A DNA stretch of 7,223 nucleotides from CAZVFE01 sp964626405 (GTDB lineage Bacteria; Bacteroidota; Bacteroidia; Cytophagales; Spirosomataceae): positions 1 to 7,223 of the forward strand of contig CAZVFE010000076.1 in NCBI GenBank assembly GCA_964626405.1. Direction: 5' to 3'. Positions 1 through 6,652 of the stretch are shown piece by piece. Position numbers and translations under genes: made by a program. Numbering within the stretch: position 1 is the stretch's first letter; every line of letters starts with the position of its first letter. Under the pieces are notes generated by a model. The model made no database searches, was not told the origin of the DNA, and saw only the letters and a program-made list of their open reading frames with translations.

Positions 1-104
1 CTCAGCCAACAGGATTTAATAATATTCCAAATTTTGTGGATTTTGGTCCGGGTTGTTATTTATTGGGAGCTTCAGAATATTTTAAATTTTTGGATAAAAA
101 ATAA
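1..104 (+). CDS. C-terminal end of a GH88/GH105-family glycoside hydrolase (partial)
   Basis: An open frame enters from the left edge, with its first full codon at 3, and ends with TAA at 102-104, giving 33 visible residues. The segment VDFGPGCYLLGASEYFKF resembles the usual end of GH88/GH105 unsaturated glycuronyl (YteR/YesR-type) hydrolases, where a 'GpGcfLLAgsEvykl'-like stretch forms the last helix of the (alpha/alpha)6 barrel. These enzymes remove the unsaturated uronic acid left at the non-reducing end after a polysaccharide lyase has cut pectin-like or ulvan-like chains. The family call rests on a short tail and on the rhamnosidase downstream. The catalytic residues lie outside the window, so the assignment is moderate. 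Another (alpha/alpha)6-barrel hydrolase is the alternative. Confidence 0.6.
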   Translation, partial: QPTGFNNIPNFVDFGPGCYLLGASEYFKFLDKK

Positions 105-127
105 TTTTTGTTTTAAAAATTTGTATT

Positions 128-150
128 ATTTTTAGGTCTAACCTAAAAAT
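128..150. repeat. Perfect 10-bp inverted repeat with 3-nt spacer
   Basis: ATTTTTAGGT (128-137) and its exact reverse complement ACCTAAAAAT (141-150) flank the spacer CTA. The repeat starts 23 bp after the stop of the upstream hydrolase and ends 8 bp before the ATG at 159. It could be an operator-like palindrome, a 5'-UTR hairpin close to the start codon, or a weak terminator of the upstream gene. No run of T follows it on the + strand, which argues against a classical intrinsic terminator. Function is inferred from position only. Confidence 0.55.
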
Positions 151-158
151 TATCAAAA

Positions 159-701
159 ATGAAAAAACAAATCTTATTTTCAGTATTGGGAGGACTTATC
201 CTTTGGATATGGCAGTTCGTCTCGTTTATGGCTGCGAATCTTCATAAAGATTCAGTTGCAATGGCTCCAAATCAGGAGAAAGTTATGCAATTTTTAGATG
301 AAAACATTGGTAAAGATGGAGCCTACCTATTACCTCAGCCTGATCATGTTATCACCGATATGGAGGAAGCTTCAGAATATGAGAAATCCGTTCAAGGTAA
401 ACCTTGGGCTAGAATCTTTTATTATGAATCCTACGATACCAATATGAACATGAATATTATTCGGGGATTACTCACGAACATTGTATTAATATTCTTATTT
501 TCTATGGTTCTTAAATTGATTCCTAATAGAAGTCTTAGTCAAAACTTAATGGTTTCCTTGGTGACTGGACTAATTGTTTTCATCAATGGAATTTATACAA
601 GCCATATGTGGTATCCATTATTTGATTTAAACATTCATTTATTGGATTGCCTAGTTGAATGGGCAGCCATCGGTTTATTAGCAAAATTTATTAAGTTTTA
701 A
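159..701 (+). CDS. Small four-helix inner-membrane protein of unknown function
   Basis: The 180-residue product has four predicted membrane helices, at about residues 5-26, 102-120, 128-146 and 158-177. The first begins straight after MKK and looks like an uncleaved signal anchor. A polar loop of about 70 residues (27-98) lies between helices 1 and 2. By the positive-inside rule it probably faces the periplasm, because the N-terminus carries two lysines. The loop contains a GKPWA segment (70-74) before a tyrosine-rich stretch. I recall similar uncharacterised membrane proteins in Bacteroidota but know no function for them. The ATG follows an A-rich stretch, normal for this phylum. The stop lies 2 bp before the rhamnosidase ATG, so the two genes are almost certainly co-transcribed and probably translationally coupled. 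No catalytic or transport motif is visible. Confidence 0.85.
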   Translation: MKKQILFSVLGGLILWIWQFVSFMAANLHKDSVAMAPNQEKVMQFLDENIGKDGAYLLPQPDHVITDMEEASEYEKSVQGKPWARIFYYESYDTNMNMNIIRGLLTNIVLIFLFSMVLKLIPNRSLSQNLMVSLVTGLIVFINGIYTSHMWYPLFDLNIHLLDCLVEWAAIGLLAKFIKF

Positions 702-703
702 CG

Positions 704-3061
704 ATGAAAAAAATACTCTTTCTATTACTCTTCCCCTTTATTGTATTTTCTCAATTAGCCCCTAATCCTGAATTATTAAAAGGACGATGGTCGGCACAGT
801 GGATTGCAAATCCGGAGAGTAATAGTAAAGATTATGGGGTATATCATTTTCGTAAAACCTTTGAACTTACCCAAAAACCTAAGGAATTTATCATTAATAT
901 AACTGCTGATAATCGTTATCGGTTATTTGTTAATGGAATACCGGTGGCCTACGGGCCAGCCAGAGGAGATCTTTATAATTGGTATTATGAAACGATTGAT
1001 ATTTCTTCTTATTTAGTAGAAGGGAAGAATAGCCTAGCTGCCATGGTTTGGAATATGAGTGATTTGGCCCCAGTTGCCCAAATTACTAATAAAACCGGTT
1101 TATTGGTTCAAGGGAATTCAGATTTTGAAAAAATAGTGAATACCAATTCTACCTGGAAATCTATTCAGAATAATGCCTATCAGCCTTGTTCTATTGATAA
1201 TGGTAGAAGATTAAGATCTTATATGGTGATTGGCCCTGGTGATGAAGTAGATGCCAATTTATATCCTTGGGGATGGGAACAAACTAATTTTGATGATACG
1301 AAATGGAATAAGGCTGTTTATACTGGTAATGCATCCGCTGATGGATACGGAAGCGATAATTTATGGACCTTAAAGCCTCGTAATATTCCTCTCATGTTTG
1401 AAAAGGAACAGAGAATGAGTGAAATTAGGAGGGTAGAAGGAATGGATTTAAAGGGGGACTTTTTAAATGGTTCTTCCAATTTAACGATTCCTGCCAATAA
1501 AAAAGTGAAATTTTTGATTGATCAAGGATTTAATACCGTTGCTTATCCTGAATTATTTATTTCAAAAGGAAAGGGAGCTTCGATAAAATTATCTTATGCG
1601 GAGGCTTTAAATAAACCAGGGGATGTTAGAGCAAAAGGAAATAGAAATGAAATTGAAGGAAAAGAGCTTGTGGGTAATTTTGATATCTTTCTTGCTGATG
1701 GGGGAGACTCCAGACATTTTAGACCTTTATGGATAAGAACCTATCGATATTTAGAAATTGAAATAGAAACCCAGGAATCTCCTTTGCTAATTCATGATTT
1801 TTATGGTACTGCCACAGGTTATCCCTTTGAAGTAAAAGCTAATTTTAGTTCGAATGATGCTAGTTTAGAGAAAATTTGGCAAGTAGGATGGAGGACTGCC
1901 CAACTTTGTGCCGGAGAAACTTATTATGATTGTCCTTATTATGAACAATTACAATACGAAGGAGATACCAGAATTCAAGCTTTAATTTCTTTATATGTTA
2001 CAGGAGATGACCGATTAATGCGAAAATCTATTTTAGATTTTTATCATTCTAGATCTCCCAATGGCCTAACCCAAGGAAGATATCCTTCAAGCAGGTTTCA
2101 AACCATACCACCTTTTTCCCTTTATTGGATTTCAATGATTCATGATTATTGGATGCATCGAAAAGACGATGCCTTTTTAAGACAATTTAAAGTACCCATT
2201 ATGGGGGTTTTGGATTGGTATGAATCAAAAATTGACCACGATATGGATATGTTGGGGGCTATGGATTGGTGGAATTTTGTGGATTGGAATGATCAATTTC
2301 CTGGAGGAACCCCTGATGGGGCTAATGATGGAAATTCTGCTGTTATTACGGCTCAGTTAGTTTATACCTTGAAGCAAGCTTCTGAATTAATGAAATATTA
2401 TGGAGAAGAAGCACAATCTATGAAATATGCCTCATTAGCAGAAAGATTGGGAATGGGAACACTTTCTCATTGTTTTAACAATGAAAAAGGAGTGATGGCC
2501 AATACGCCTAAAAAGGATACTTACAGCCAGCATGCCTCGATCATGTCCGTATTGGCAGGAATTATCCCTGGGGATATAGCAAAGAAGGTCATGCAAAATG
2601 TTATAACGGATACGAGTTTATCACAGGCTACTTTTTATTATCGTTTTTACCTGACTAGGGCTTTAAATAAAGTGGGTATGGCAGATTCGTATTATTCAGA
2701 ATTAAAGCCTTGGAGAGAAATGTTGGAAATGGGATTAACTACTTTTGCGGAAAAGCCAGACCCAACCCGTTCTGATTGCCATGCTTGGAGTTCAAGTCCG
2801 AATTATGATTTCTTTGCCACGATAGCAGGTATTATGCCCTCTAAACCAGGCTTTTCGGAAGTGAGTATCCATCCAGCCTTAGGAGAATTAACTCAGATTG
2901 ATGCTAAAATGCCACATCCGAAAGGAGAAATAGAAGTAAAATTGAAAAGGGTAGGTCAAGGTTTAAAGGGTGAAATTCGTTTGCCTGAAGGCATTAAGGG
3001 GAATTATTCTTTTAATGGAAAAAATATTGCCTTATCATCAGGATTAACAAAAATTGATTAA
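704..3061 (+). CDS. Secreted GH78 alpha-L-rhamnosidase
   Basis: This 785-residue enzyme should hydrolyse terminal alpha-L-rhamnose from oligo- or polysaccharides with inversion. Residues 1-16 form a Sec signal peptide with likely cleavage at VFS|Q and no lipobox, so it is periplasmic or secreted. Domain order: N-terminal beta-sandwich, about 30-230 (SAQWIANPE, ADNRYRLFVNG); second beta domain, about 265-370 (PLWIRTYRYLEI); (alpha/alpha)6 catalytic barrel, about 375-700; C-terminal beta domain, about 705-780 (MPHPKGEIEV). The acidic motif DCPYYEQLQYEGDTR (409-423) has D409, E414 and D421 at the spacing of D567, E572 and D579 of the Bacillus RhaB structure, as I remember it. E683 in TTFAE fits the catalytic base, and HAWSSSP follows at 693-699. 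Length is at the short end for the family, but all core domains are present. It sits 2 bp after the membrane-protein gene and near a GH88/105 tail, which fits degradation of rhamnose-rich, uronate-containing glycans. Confidence 0.93.
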   Translation: MKKILFLLLFPFIVFSQLAPNPELLKGRWSAQWIANPESNSKDYGVYHFRKTFELTQKPKEFIINITADNRYRLFVNGIPVAYGPARGDLYNWYYETIDISSYLVEGKNSLAAMVWNMSDLAPVAQITNKTGLLVQGNSDFEKIVNTNSTWKSIQNNAYQPCSIDNGRRLRSYMVIGPGDEVDANLYPWGWEQTNFDDTKWNKAVYTGNASADGYGSDNLWTLKPRNIPLMFEKEQRMSEIRRVEGMDLKGDFLNGSSNLTIPANKKVKFLIDQGFNTVAYPELFISKGKGASIKLSYAEALNKPGDVRAKGNRNEIEGKELVGNFDIFLADGGDSRHFRPLWIRTYRYLEIEIETQESPLLIHDFYGTATGYPFEVKANFSSNDASLEKIWQVGWRTAQLCAGETYYDCPYYEQLQYEGDTRIQALISLYVTGDDRLMRKSILDFYHSRSPNGLTQGRYPSSRFQTIPPFSLYWISMIHDYWMHRKDDAFLRQFKVPIMGVLDWYESKIDHDMDMLGAMDWWNFVDWNDQFPGGTPDGANDGNSAVITAQLVYTLKQASELMKYYGEEAQSMKYASLAERLGMGTLSHCFNNEKGVMANTPKKDTYSQHASIMSVLAGIIPGDIAKKVMQNVITDTSLSQATFYYRFYLTRALNKVGMADSYYSELKPWREMLEMGLTTFAEKPDPTRSDCHAWSSSPNYDFFATIAGIMPSKPGFSEVSIHPALGELTQIDAKMPHPKGEIEVKLKRVGQGLKGEIRLPEGIKGNYSFNGKNIALSSGLTKID

Positions 3062-3066
3062 TTTTG
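3059..3066 (+). promoter_or_regulatory. Candidate -7 box of the ssrA promoter, overlapping the GH78 stop codon
   Basis: TAATTTTG matches the Bacteroidota sigma-70 -7 consensus TAnnTTTG exactly. Its first three bases are the TAA stop of the rhamnosidase gene. It ends 12 bp before the predicted mature tmRNA 5' end, so transcription would start a few bases upstream of the RNA and leave a short leader for RNase P to remove. I see no clear TTTG/TTG -33 element at the usual distance, since that region is coding sequence. The call therefore rests on the -7 match and its position. Confidence 0.5.
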
Positions 3067-3078
3067 TAGTCCAATATT

Positions 3079-3442
3079 GGGGTCGACCGGTTTTGACAGC
3101 TTAAGCGGTTGATTGTAAGCACGTCGGGAGTTGTAGGCATTTCCTGTATAAAAAACCTTCAAATTATAACTGGCAATACTTCGTATGCCATGGCTGCTTA
3201 ATCTAGAGATTAATCTATAGCCATCGTTCAACCCACTCCAAACTCTGCCGAGTGGGAAATTTGGACGTCGACATGCAGAGTCGGTGATTATGAATTCCTT
3301 AATTAATCACTAGTATTCAAGGAATAAGTTATGGGTTTGGTTTTTTGCTAACCTGCCCCTAATCGAAAAATAAGAGCAAATAAACGTGTAGAAAGCAATT
3401 GATTTCTAAGTTTGGACGAGGGTTCGAATCCCTCCGACTCCA
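3079..3442 (+). ncRNA. ssrA: Transfer-messenger RNA (tmRNA, one-piece)
   Basis: tmRNA rescues ribosomes stalled on damaged mRNA: charged with alanine, it enters the A site with SmpB and then encodes a degradation tag. The 5' GGGGTCG (3079-3085) pairs with CGACTCC (3435-3441) as a 7-bp acceptor stem with a G-U at the third pair, the alanine identity element. The T-arm is GAGGG-TTCGAAT-CCCTC (3418-3434). A3442 is the discriminator, and CCA is not encoded. The conserved TTTTGACAGC follows the 5' acceptor strand at 3091-3100. AGCTTA (3098-3103) and GCACG (3119-3123) pair with TAAGTT (3407-3412) and CGTGT (3385-3389) in helix 2. One pseudoknot is clear: CCCACTC/GAGTGGG (3232-3238/3250-3256) with its loop CTCTGC (3243-3248) pairing GCAGAG (3275-3280). 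A further stem is ATTCCTT/AAGGAAT (3294-3300/3319-3325). Ends were set from the acceptor stem. No strong terminator follows. Confidence 0.97.
3172..3201 (+). other. ssrA: tmRNA tag-peptide reading frame (GNTSYAMAA, stop)
   Basis: Within the tmRNA, the resume codon GGC at 3172 opens a frame of nine codons ending with TAA at 3199-3201. It encodes GNTSYAMAA, to which the alanine carried by tmRNA itself is prefixed. It fits the usual plan of a polar start followed by Tyr-Ala-x-Ala-Ala, the tail recognised by ClpXP-type proteases. The third-last residue is Met where the commonest form has Leu. The frame was chosen because it alone gives a YAxAA end, and the AT-rich bases just before it fit the resume-codon region. 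Confidence 0.9.
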
Positions 3443-3472
3443 CAATAATTTAACCACTAAATCCATTATTAA

Positions 3473-5719
3473 ATGGAAAGACGAAGATTTATTCAGCAGG
3501 CAGGATTAATTACTTATTCTGCCTTATTGAATCCAACCTTTAATTTATGTTCTCCACCTTTTTTCTTAAATCTGGTTCCTTCCTTAATAGGAGAGGATAT
3601 CCCAACTTATCTAAATAGGGTAGGTGGAGATAGATTGAACCTTTATCGTTCTATCGCTGGTAATGCCAATGAATTTAAAGAAGGAGATGAAATCTTGGGC
3701 TTAGCGGCTAAAACGGATGAACAAAGAAATATTGCCCGAACTTTGATTGAAAATACCAAATTATCTTTTGTGAAGGAAAATTCCATTCATGAAGATGATC
3801 TTTCCAAGTTTAATAATTCAATATTAATTGAAAATTCTTCCCTAAATAATATTTCATTTAAAGGATTAAAAGAATATTTAATTTCAACAAAAGACAATTT
3901 AGAAATCATTAAAAATACACTTACAGATGATCAAATAGCATTTTTAGTCAAAATTTGTTCGAATGAAGAATTGATATTTCTTTCGTCCAAGATTTTTAAT
4001 CCACTTCCTAATTCTAATATAGGTTCAAAGGGATATTTCGGTGCAAGAATTCAACCAAATTCGCCGACAGACAATACCGAGGATATTTTTATGCAGGTAT
4101 TATCTGCCTTCTCTTATGGCGTAGGAGATGTGGTAATTGGAACAAATCCTGTTGATTCTAATCCTGATAATATTCGAAATATTGAAAATTGTTTAAAGGA
4201 TATCGTTGATACCTTCCAAATTCAGGATATTCTTCCTTATTGTGTTCTTTCTCATATTGATATTCAAGCCGAAATTGAAGAAAAATATCCTGATACCACC
4301 AACCTTTGGTTTCAAAGTTTAGCAGGGACTGTGAATGCAAATAAAACTTTCGATTTAACCATCGAAAAGATGCGAAATTATGCCAATTTGAGAAAAGGTC
4401 CTTTTGGTATTTATGCCGAAACAGGACAAGGAGCCGATGAAACCAACGGACATGGAGAAGGGGTGGATTTATTGATTCATGAATCCAGAAAATACGGATT
4501 TTTAAGAGCATTGAAGTCAATATCCCAGCCAGGATTATGGCATTTTGTCAATGATGTTGCCGGCTTTATTGGTCCTGAAGTTTTTAGAACCAAGGAACAA
4601 TTAGTTCGTTGTTGCCTAGAGGATTTAGTGATGGGTAAATTACATGGTTTATGCATTGGTTTGGATATTTGTACCACCTTACACATGGATGTAAGTTTGG
4701 AAGATTTAGAATGGTGTATCAATGAAATTATGCCGGCAAATCCAGCCTATATGATGGCTCTTCCAACCAACAATGATCCTATGTTGAGTTATTTAACTAC
4801 CTCTTTTTCAGATCATCTAAAAGTTAGAGAACGTTTTGGTTATAAGGTGAATCAGTCGATGATGAAATTTTTTCAACAATTAGGCATTTTTGATGAATTT
4901 GGAAATCCAGATTTGAATTTTTCTAAACCTGAAATGGTTTATTTGGCTTATCGTCGACTTAAAAAAGATGATCGATTAGAGGAATTAATATTAAAGGAAG
5001 CCAAGGAGATCATCCAACGGGTTGAGGAGAGAGGAGTACCCATTGCCTTTGGTTATGGAAAAACTTCTTCTGATTTAAATCCTCGTTTGGAAAAAACTAT
5101 GAAAGAGGCGTATCAGGATGCGAAATATTGTTTATGGCAGGAATTTGATATCAATTGGTTCAAAAATTTAAATCCAGTAATTTTTGTCAATACTCAATCA
5201 ATTGATCGAAAGGATTATGTTTATCATCCCATGAGTGGAGAGGAATTGTCGAAGGAATCAAAAGCCAGGATAGAAAATATTCAGCCTAATTTTGATGTTC
5301 AATTAATTATTTCAGATGGTTTAAATATGAAGTCTATATCAGACCAGGGACATGCCCTTGAATTAGTTGATTTATTAAAGGCGGAATTTTTAAAGGAGAA
5401 AATATCTTTTAATCCTTCCATAATTTGTATAAAAAATGGACGAGTAAGAGCTGGTTATCGTATTGGAGAGCAAATTTTTTCAAAAATAAAAGAAAATGAA
5501 AAGCCCAAAACAATTATTCATTTGATTGGAGAGCGCCCAGGAACCATTCACAGGAATTTTTCAGTTTATATTACAAAAAAGCAAGCCTCATTATGGAGAA
5601 ATTTAAATAAAATTGACCATGATGATACAAAGGTTGTATCAGGAATTTCTGATACTGCCTTAGTTCCCAAAGATGCTTTAAAAGAAATTATGGCGATTTA
5701 TTTTAGAGAAGATAAATAA
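3473..5719 (+). CDS. eutBC: Fused ethanolamine ammonia-lyase (EutB-EutC) with twin-arginine leader
   Basis: The 748-residue chain should convert ethanolamine to acetaldehyde and ammonia using adenosylcobalamin. Residues 42 to about 488 are EutB (large subunit, TIM barrel). R192 and Q194 (ARIQPN), N225 (VIGTNPV), E316 (ETGQG), F365 (FIGPE) and D398 correspond to E. coli R160, Q162, N193, E287, F329 and D362, from memory of the structure. About 510-748 is EutC, with SDGL (614-617), NGRVRAG (655-661) and LIGERPG (684-690) of the cobalamin-binding subunit. The N-terminal region of E. coli EutC that targets microcompartments is missing. Compared with E. coli EutB there are about 41 extra N-terminal residues carrying ERRRFIQQ, a twin-arginine motif, then a moderately hydrophobic stretch, suggesting Tat export. 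The gene starts 30 bp after ssrA with no clear promoter of its own, and no other eut gene is visible. The enzyme call is firm; the location is inferred. Confidence 0.93.
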   Translation: MERRRFIQQAGLITYSALLNPTFNLCSPPFFLNLVPSLIGEDIPTYLNRVGGDRLNLYRSIAGNANEFKEGDEILGLAAKTDEQRNIARTLIENTKLSFVKENSIHEDDLSKFNNSILIENSSLNNISFKGLKEYLISTKDNLEIIKNTLTDDQIAFLVKICSNEELIFLSSKIFNPLPNSNIGSKGYFGARIQPNSPTDNTEDIFMQVLSAFSYGVGDVVIGTNPVDSNPDNIRNIENCLKDIVDTFQIQDILPYCVLSHIDIQAEIEEKYPDTTNLWFQSLAGTVNANKTFDLTIEKMRNYANLRKGPFGIYAETGQGADETNGHGEGVDLLIHESRKYGFLRALKSISQPGLWHFVNDVAGFIGPEVFRTKEQLVRCCLEDLVMGKLHGLCIGLDICTTLHMDVSLEDLEWCINEIMPANPAYMMALPTNNDPMLSYLTTSFSDHLKVRERFGYKVNQSMMKFFQQLGIFDEFGNPDLNFSKPEMVYLAYRRLKKDDRLEELILKEAKEIIQRVEERGVPIAFGYGKTSSDLNPRLEKTMKEAYQDAKYCLWQEFDINWFKNLNPVIFVNTQSIDRKDYVYHPMSGEELSKESKARIENIQPNFDVQLIISDGLNMKSISDQGHALELVDLLKAEFLKEKISFNPSIICIKNGRVRAGYRIGEQIFSKIKENEKPKTIIHLIGERPGTIHRNFSVYITKKQASLWRNLNKIDHDDTKVVSGISDTALVPKDALKEIMAIYFREDK

Positions 5720-6648
5720 TCGATGCTCCTTTTTAGAGCAATTTCTGGTTCTGCCACAATATCTTGTTCCACAATGCAATGTTTAAGTCCATTTTCTTTT
5801 GCAACTTTTAGGATATTGGGTAAATCCAATACCCCATCACCTGCCGTAGTCATTTCTCCCCATAATTCTGTCCATTGGTTTGCTGTTCCTCCATCACCTG
5901 AAAAATGAACCAATTTTTTCATATCTTTTACATGCATTAAATGGTATCTTCCTGAATTATTTTTCAACAATTCAATTGGATCCATTCTTCCAGCAGTAGT
6001 CCAAAATAAATCCATTTCAAAAAATACTAGATTTTTGTCTGTTTCATCCAAAATTAGTTGAAGAGGGATTTTGCCTTCCATAACTGAAAGACCATAACCA
6101 TGATTATGATAGGCAAATTTTAATCCATTATTTTTCGCCTCTTCTCCAATTTTATTGAATCTTTCTGCGATTCTTTTATAGGCATCCAAGTTTTGTCTTT
6201 CTTCATCTGGAATAGCAGGTAAAACCAAATAACTAGATCCTAAAATATTTGCTGCCTCCGCCAATTTTCCCATTCCAGTAGAAAGGGTATCTAAATCAGT
6301 ATGTAAAGAGGGAACCTTTAAACCGAAAGAATTCATGATTGAAAGTATCTCCTTCGTATTTTTATTGAAAAAACCACTTCCATTAAAACCCACCAATGGT
6401 TCTAAAGAATCCCATCTTGCCTTTGCTTTTTCATCACTAAATGAATAGGGGCCATACATTTCTATTTCTTTGTAACCCATTTTGGAGAGCATTTCCATTC
6501 CTTTTTCGAAATTTGCCTCTAAAACTTTTGGCAAGGAGAAAAGATTGATTCCAATATTTTCAAATAGGGGACCGGATTTACATGAATTTAGGCCTGTTAG
6601 AGATAAGCCAGCAAGTGTAGTTTTTTCTAAGAATGATCTTCGATTCAT
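5698..6648 (-). CDS. Tat-exported lipoprotein-like TIM-barrel sugar isomerase/epimerase
   Basis: The 316-residue product belongs to the xylose-isomerase-like TIM-barrel (AP endonuclease 2) superfamily, whose members isomerise or epimerise sugars and related polyols with a divalent metal. Residues 3-7 are RRSFL, a twin-arginine motif, followed by a hydrophobic stretch ending LNSC (20-23). C23 is thus a likely lipidated cysteine, and the protein is probably periplasmic and membrane-anchored. Family signatures are EIEMYG (61-66), HNHGYG (181-186), FEMDLFW (210-216), LMHVKD (237-242) and VEQD (293-296), which supply the metal-binding Glu, His and Asp side chains. I chose the ATG at 6648 because it starts exactly at the Tat leader. 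An upstream in-frame ATG at 6723 would add 25 residues inside the preceding gene. It follows the DinB-like gene by 4 bp, so they form an operon. Its last 22 bp overlap the convergent eutBC gene. The substrate cannot be told from sequence. Confidence 0.88.
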   Translation of the reverse strand: MNRRSFLEKTTLAGLSLTGLNSCKSGPLFENIGINLFSLPKVLEANFEKGMEMLSKMGYKEIEMYGPYSFSDEKAKARWDSLEPLVGFNGSGFFNKNTKEILSIMNSFGLKVPSLHTDLDTLSTGMGKLAEAANILGSSYLVLPAIPDEERQNLDAYKRIAERFNKIGEEAKNNGLKFAYHNHGYGLSVMEGKIPLQLILDETDKNLVFFEMDLFWTTAGRMDPIELLKNNSGRYHLMHVKDMKKLVHFSGDGGTANQWTELWGEMTTAGDGVLDLPNILKVAKENGLKHCIVEQDIVAEPEIALKRSIDYLSSLK

Positions 6649-6652
6649 AATT

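Noticed and set aside
68..380. 13-nt direct repeat AGCTTCAGAATAT at 68-80 and 368-380
   Set aside because: Both copies encode Ala-Ser-Glu-Tyr within unrelated proteins. There is no flanking similarity, so chance is the simplest explanation.
3407..3414. TAAGTTTG as a -7 box for eutBC inside ssrA
   Set aside because: It matches TAnnTTTG, but most of it is accounted for by tmRNA helix 2 pairing (3098-3103 with 3407-3412), and there is no -33 element at a suitable distance.
3418..3442. A separate tRNA gene suggested by the TTCGAAT arm
   Set aside because: The T-arm and acceptor strand pair with the 5' GGGGTCG over 340 bases upstream and belong to the tmRNA. There is no anticodon arm.
3444..3470. 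AATAAT/ATTATT hairpin as an ssrA terminator
   Set aside because: The stem has only six A-U pairs with a 15-nt loop and no following T-run, so it is too weak to call.
3540..3560. Lipobox in the EutBC leader (FNLC, Cys26)
   Set aside because: The residues before the cysteine are Asn and Leu, which do not fit the usual small-residue lipobox, so lipidation was not called.
4158..4722. Two minus-strand open frames (120 and 81 codons) inside eutBC
   Set aside because: Both lie opposite strongly conserved EutB coding sequence, show no recognisable family and have compositions typical of antisense frames.
5723..5908. Plus-strand open frame of 61 codons after eutBC
   Set aside because: It is the reverse of conserved isomerase coding sequence and shows no family signature.
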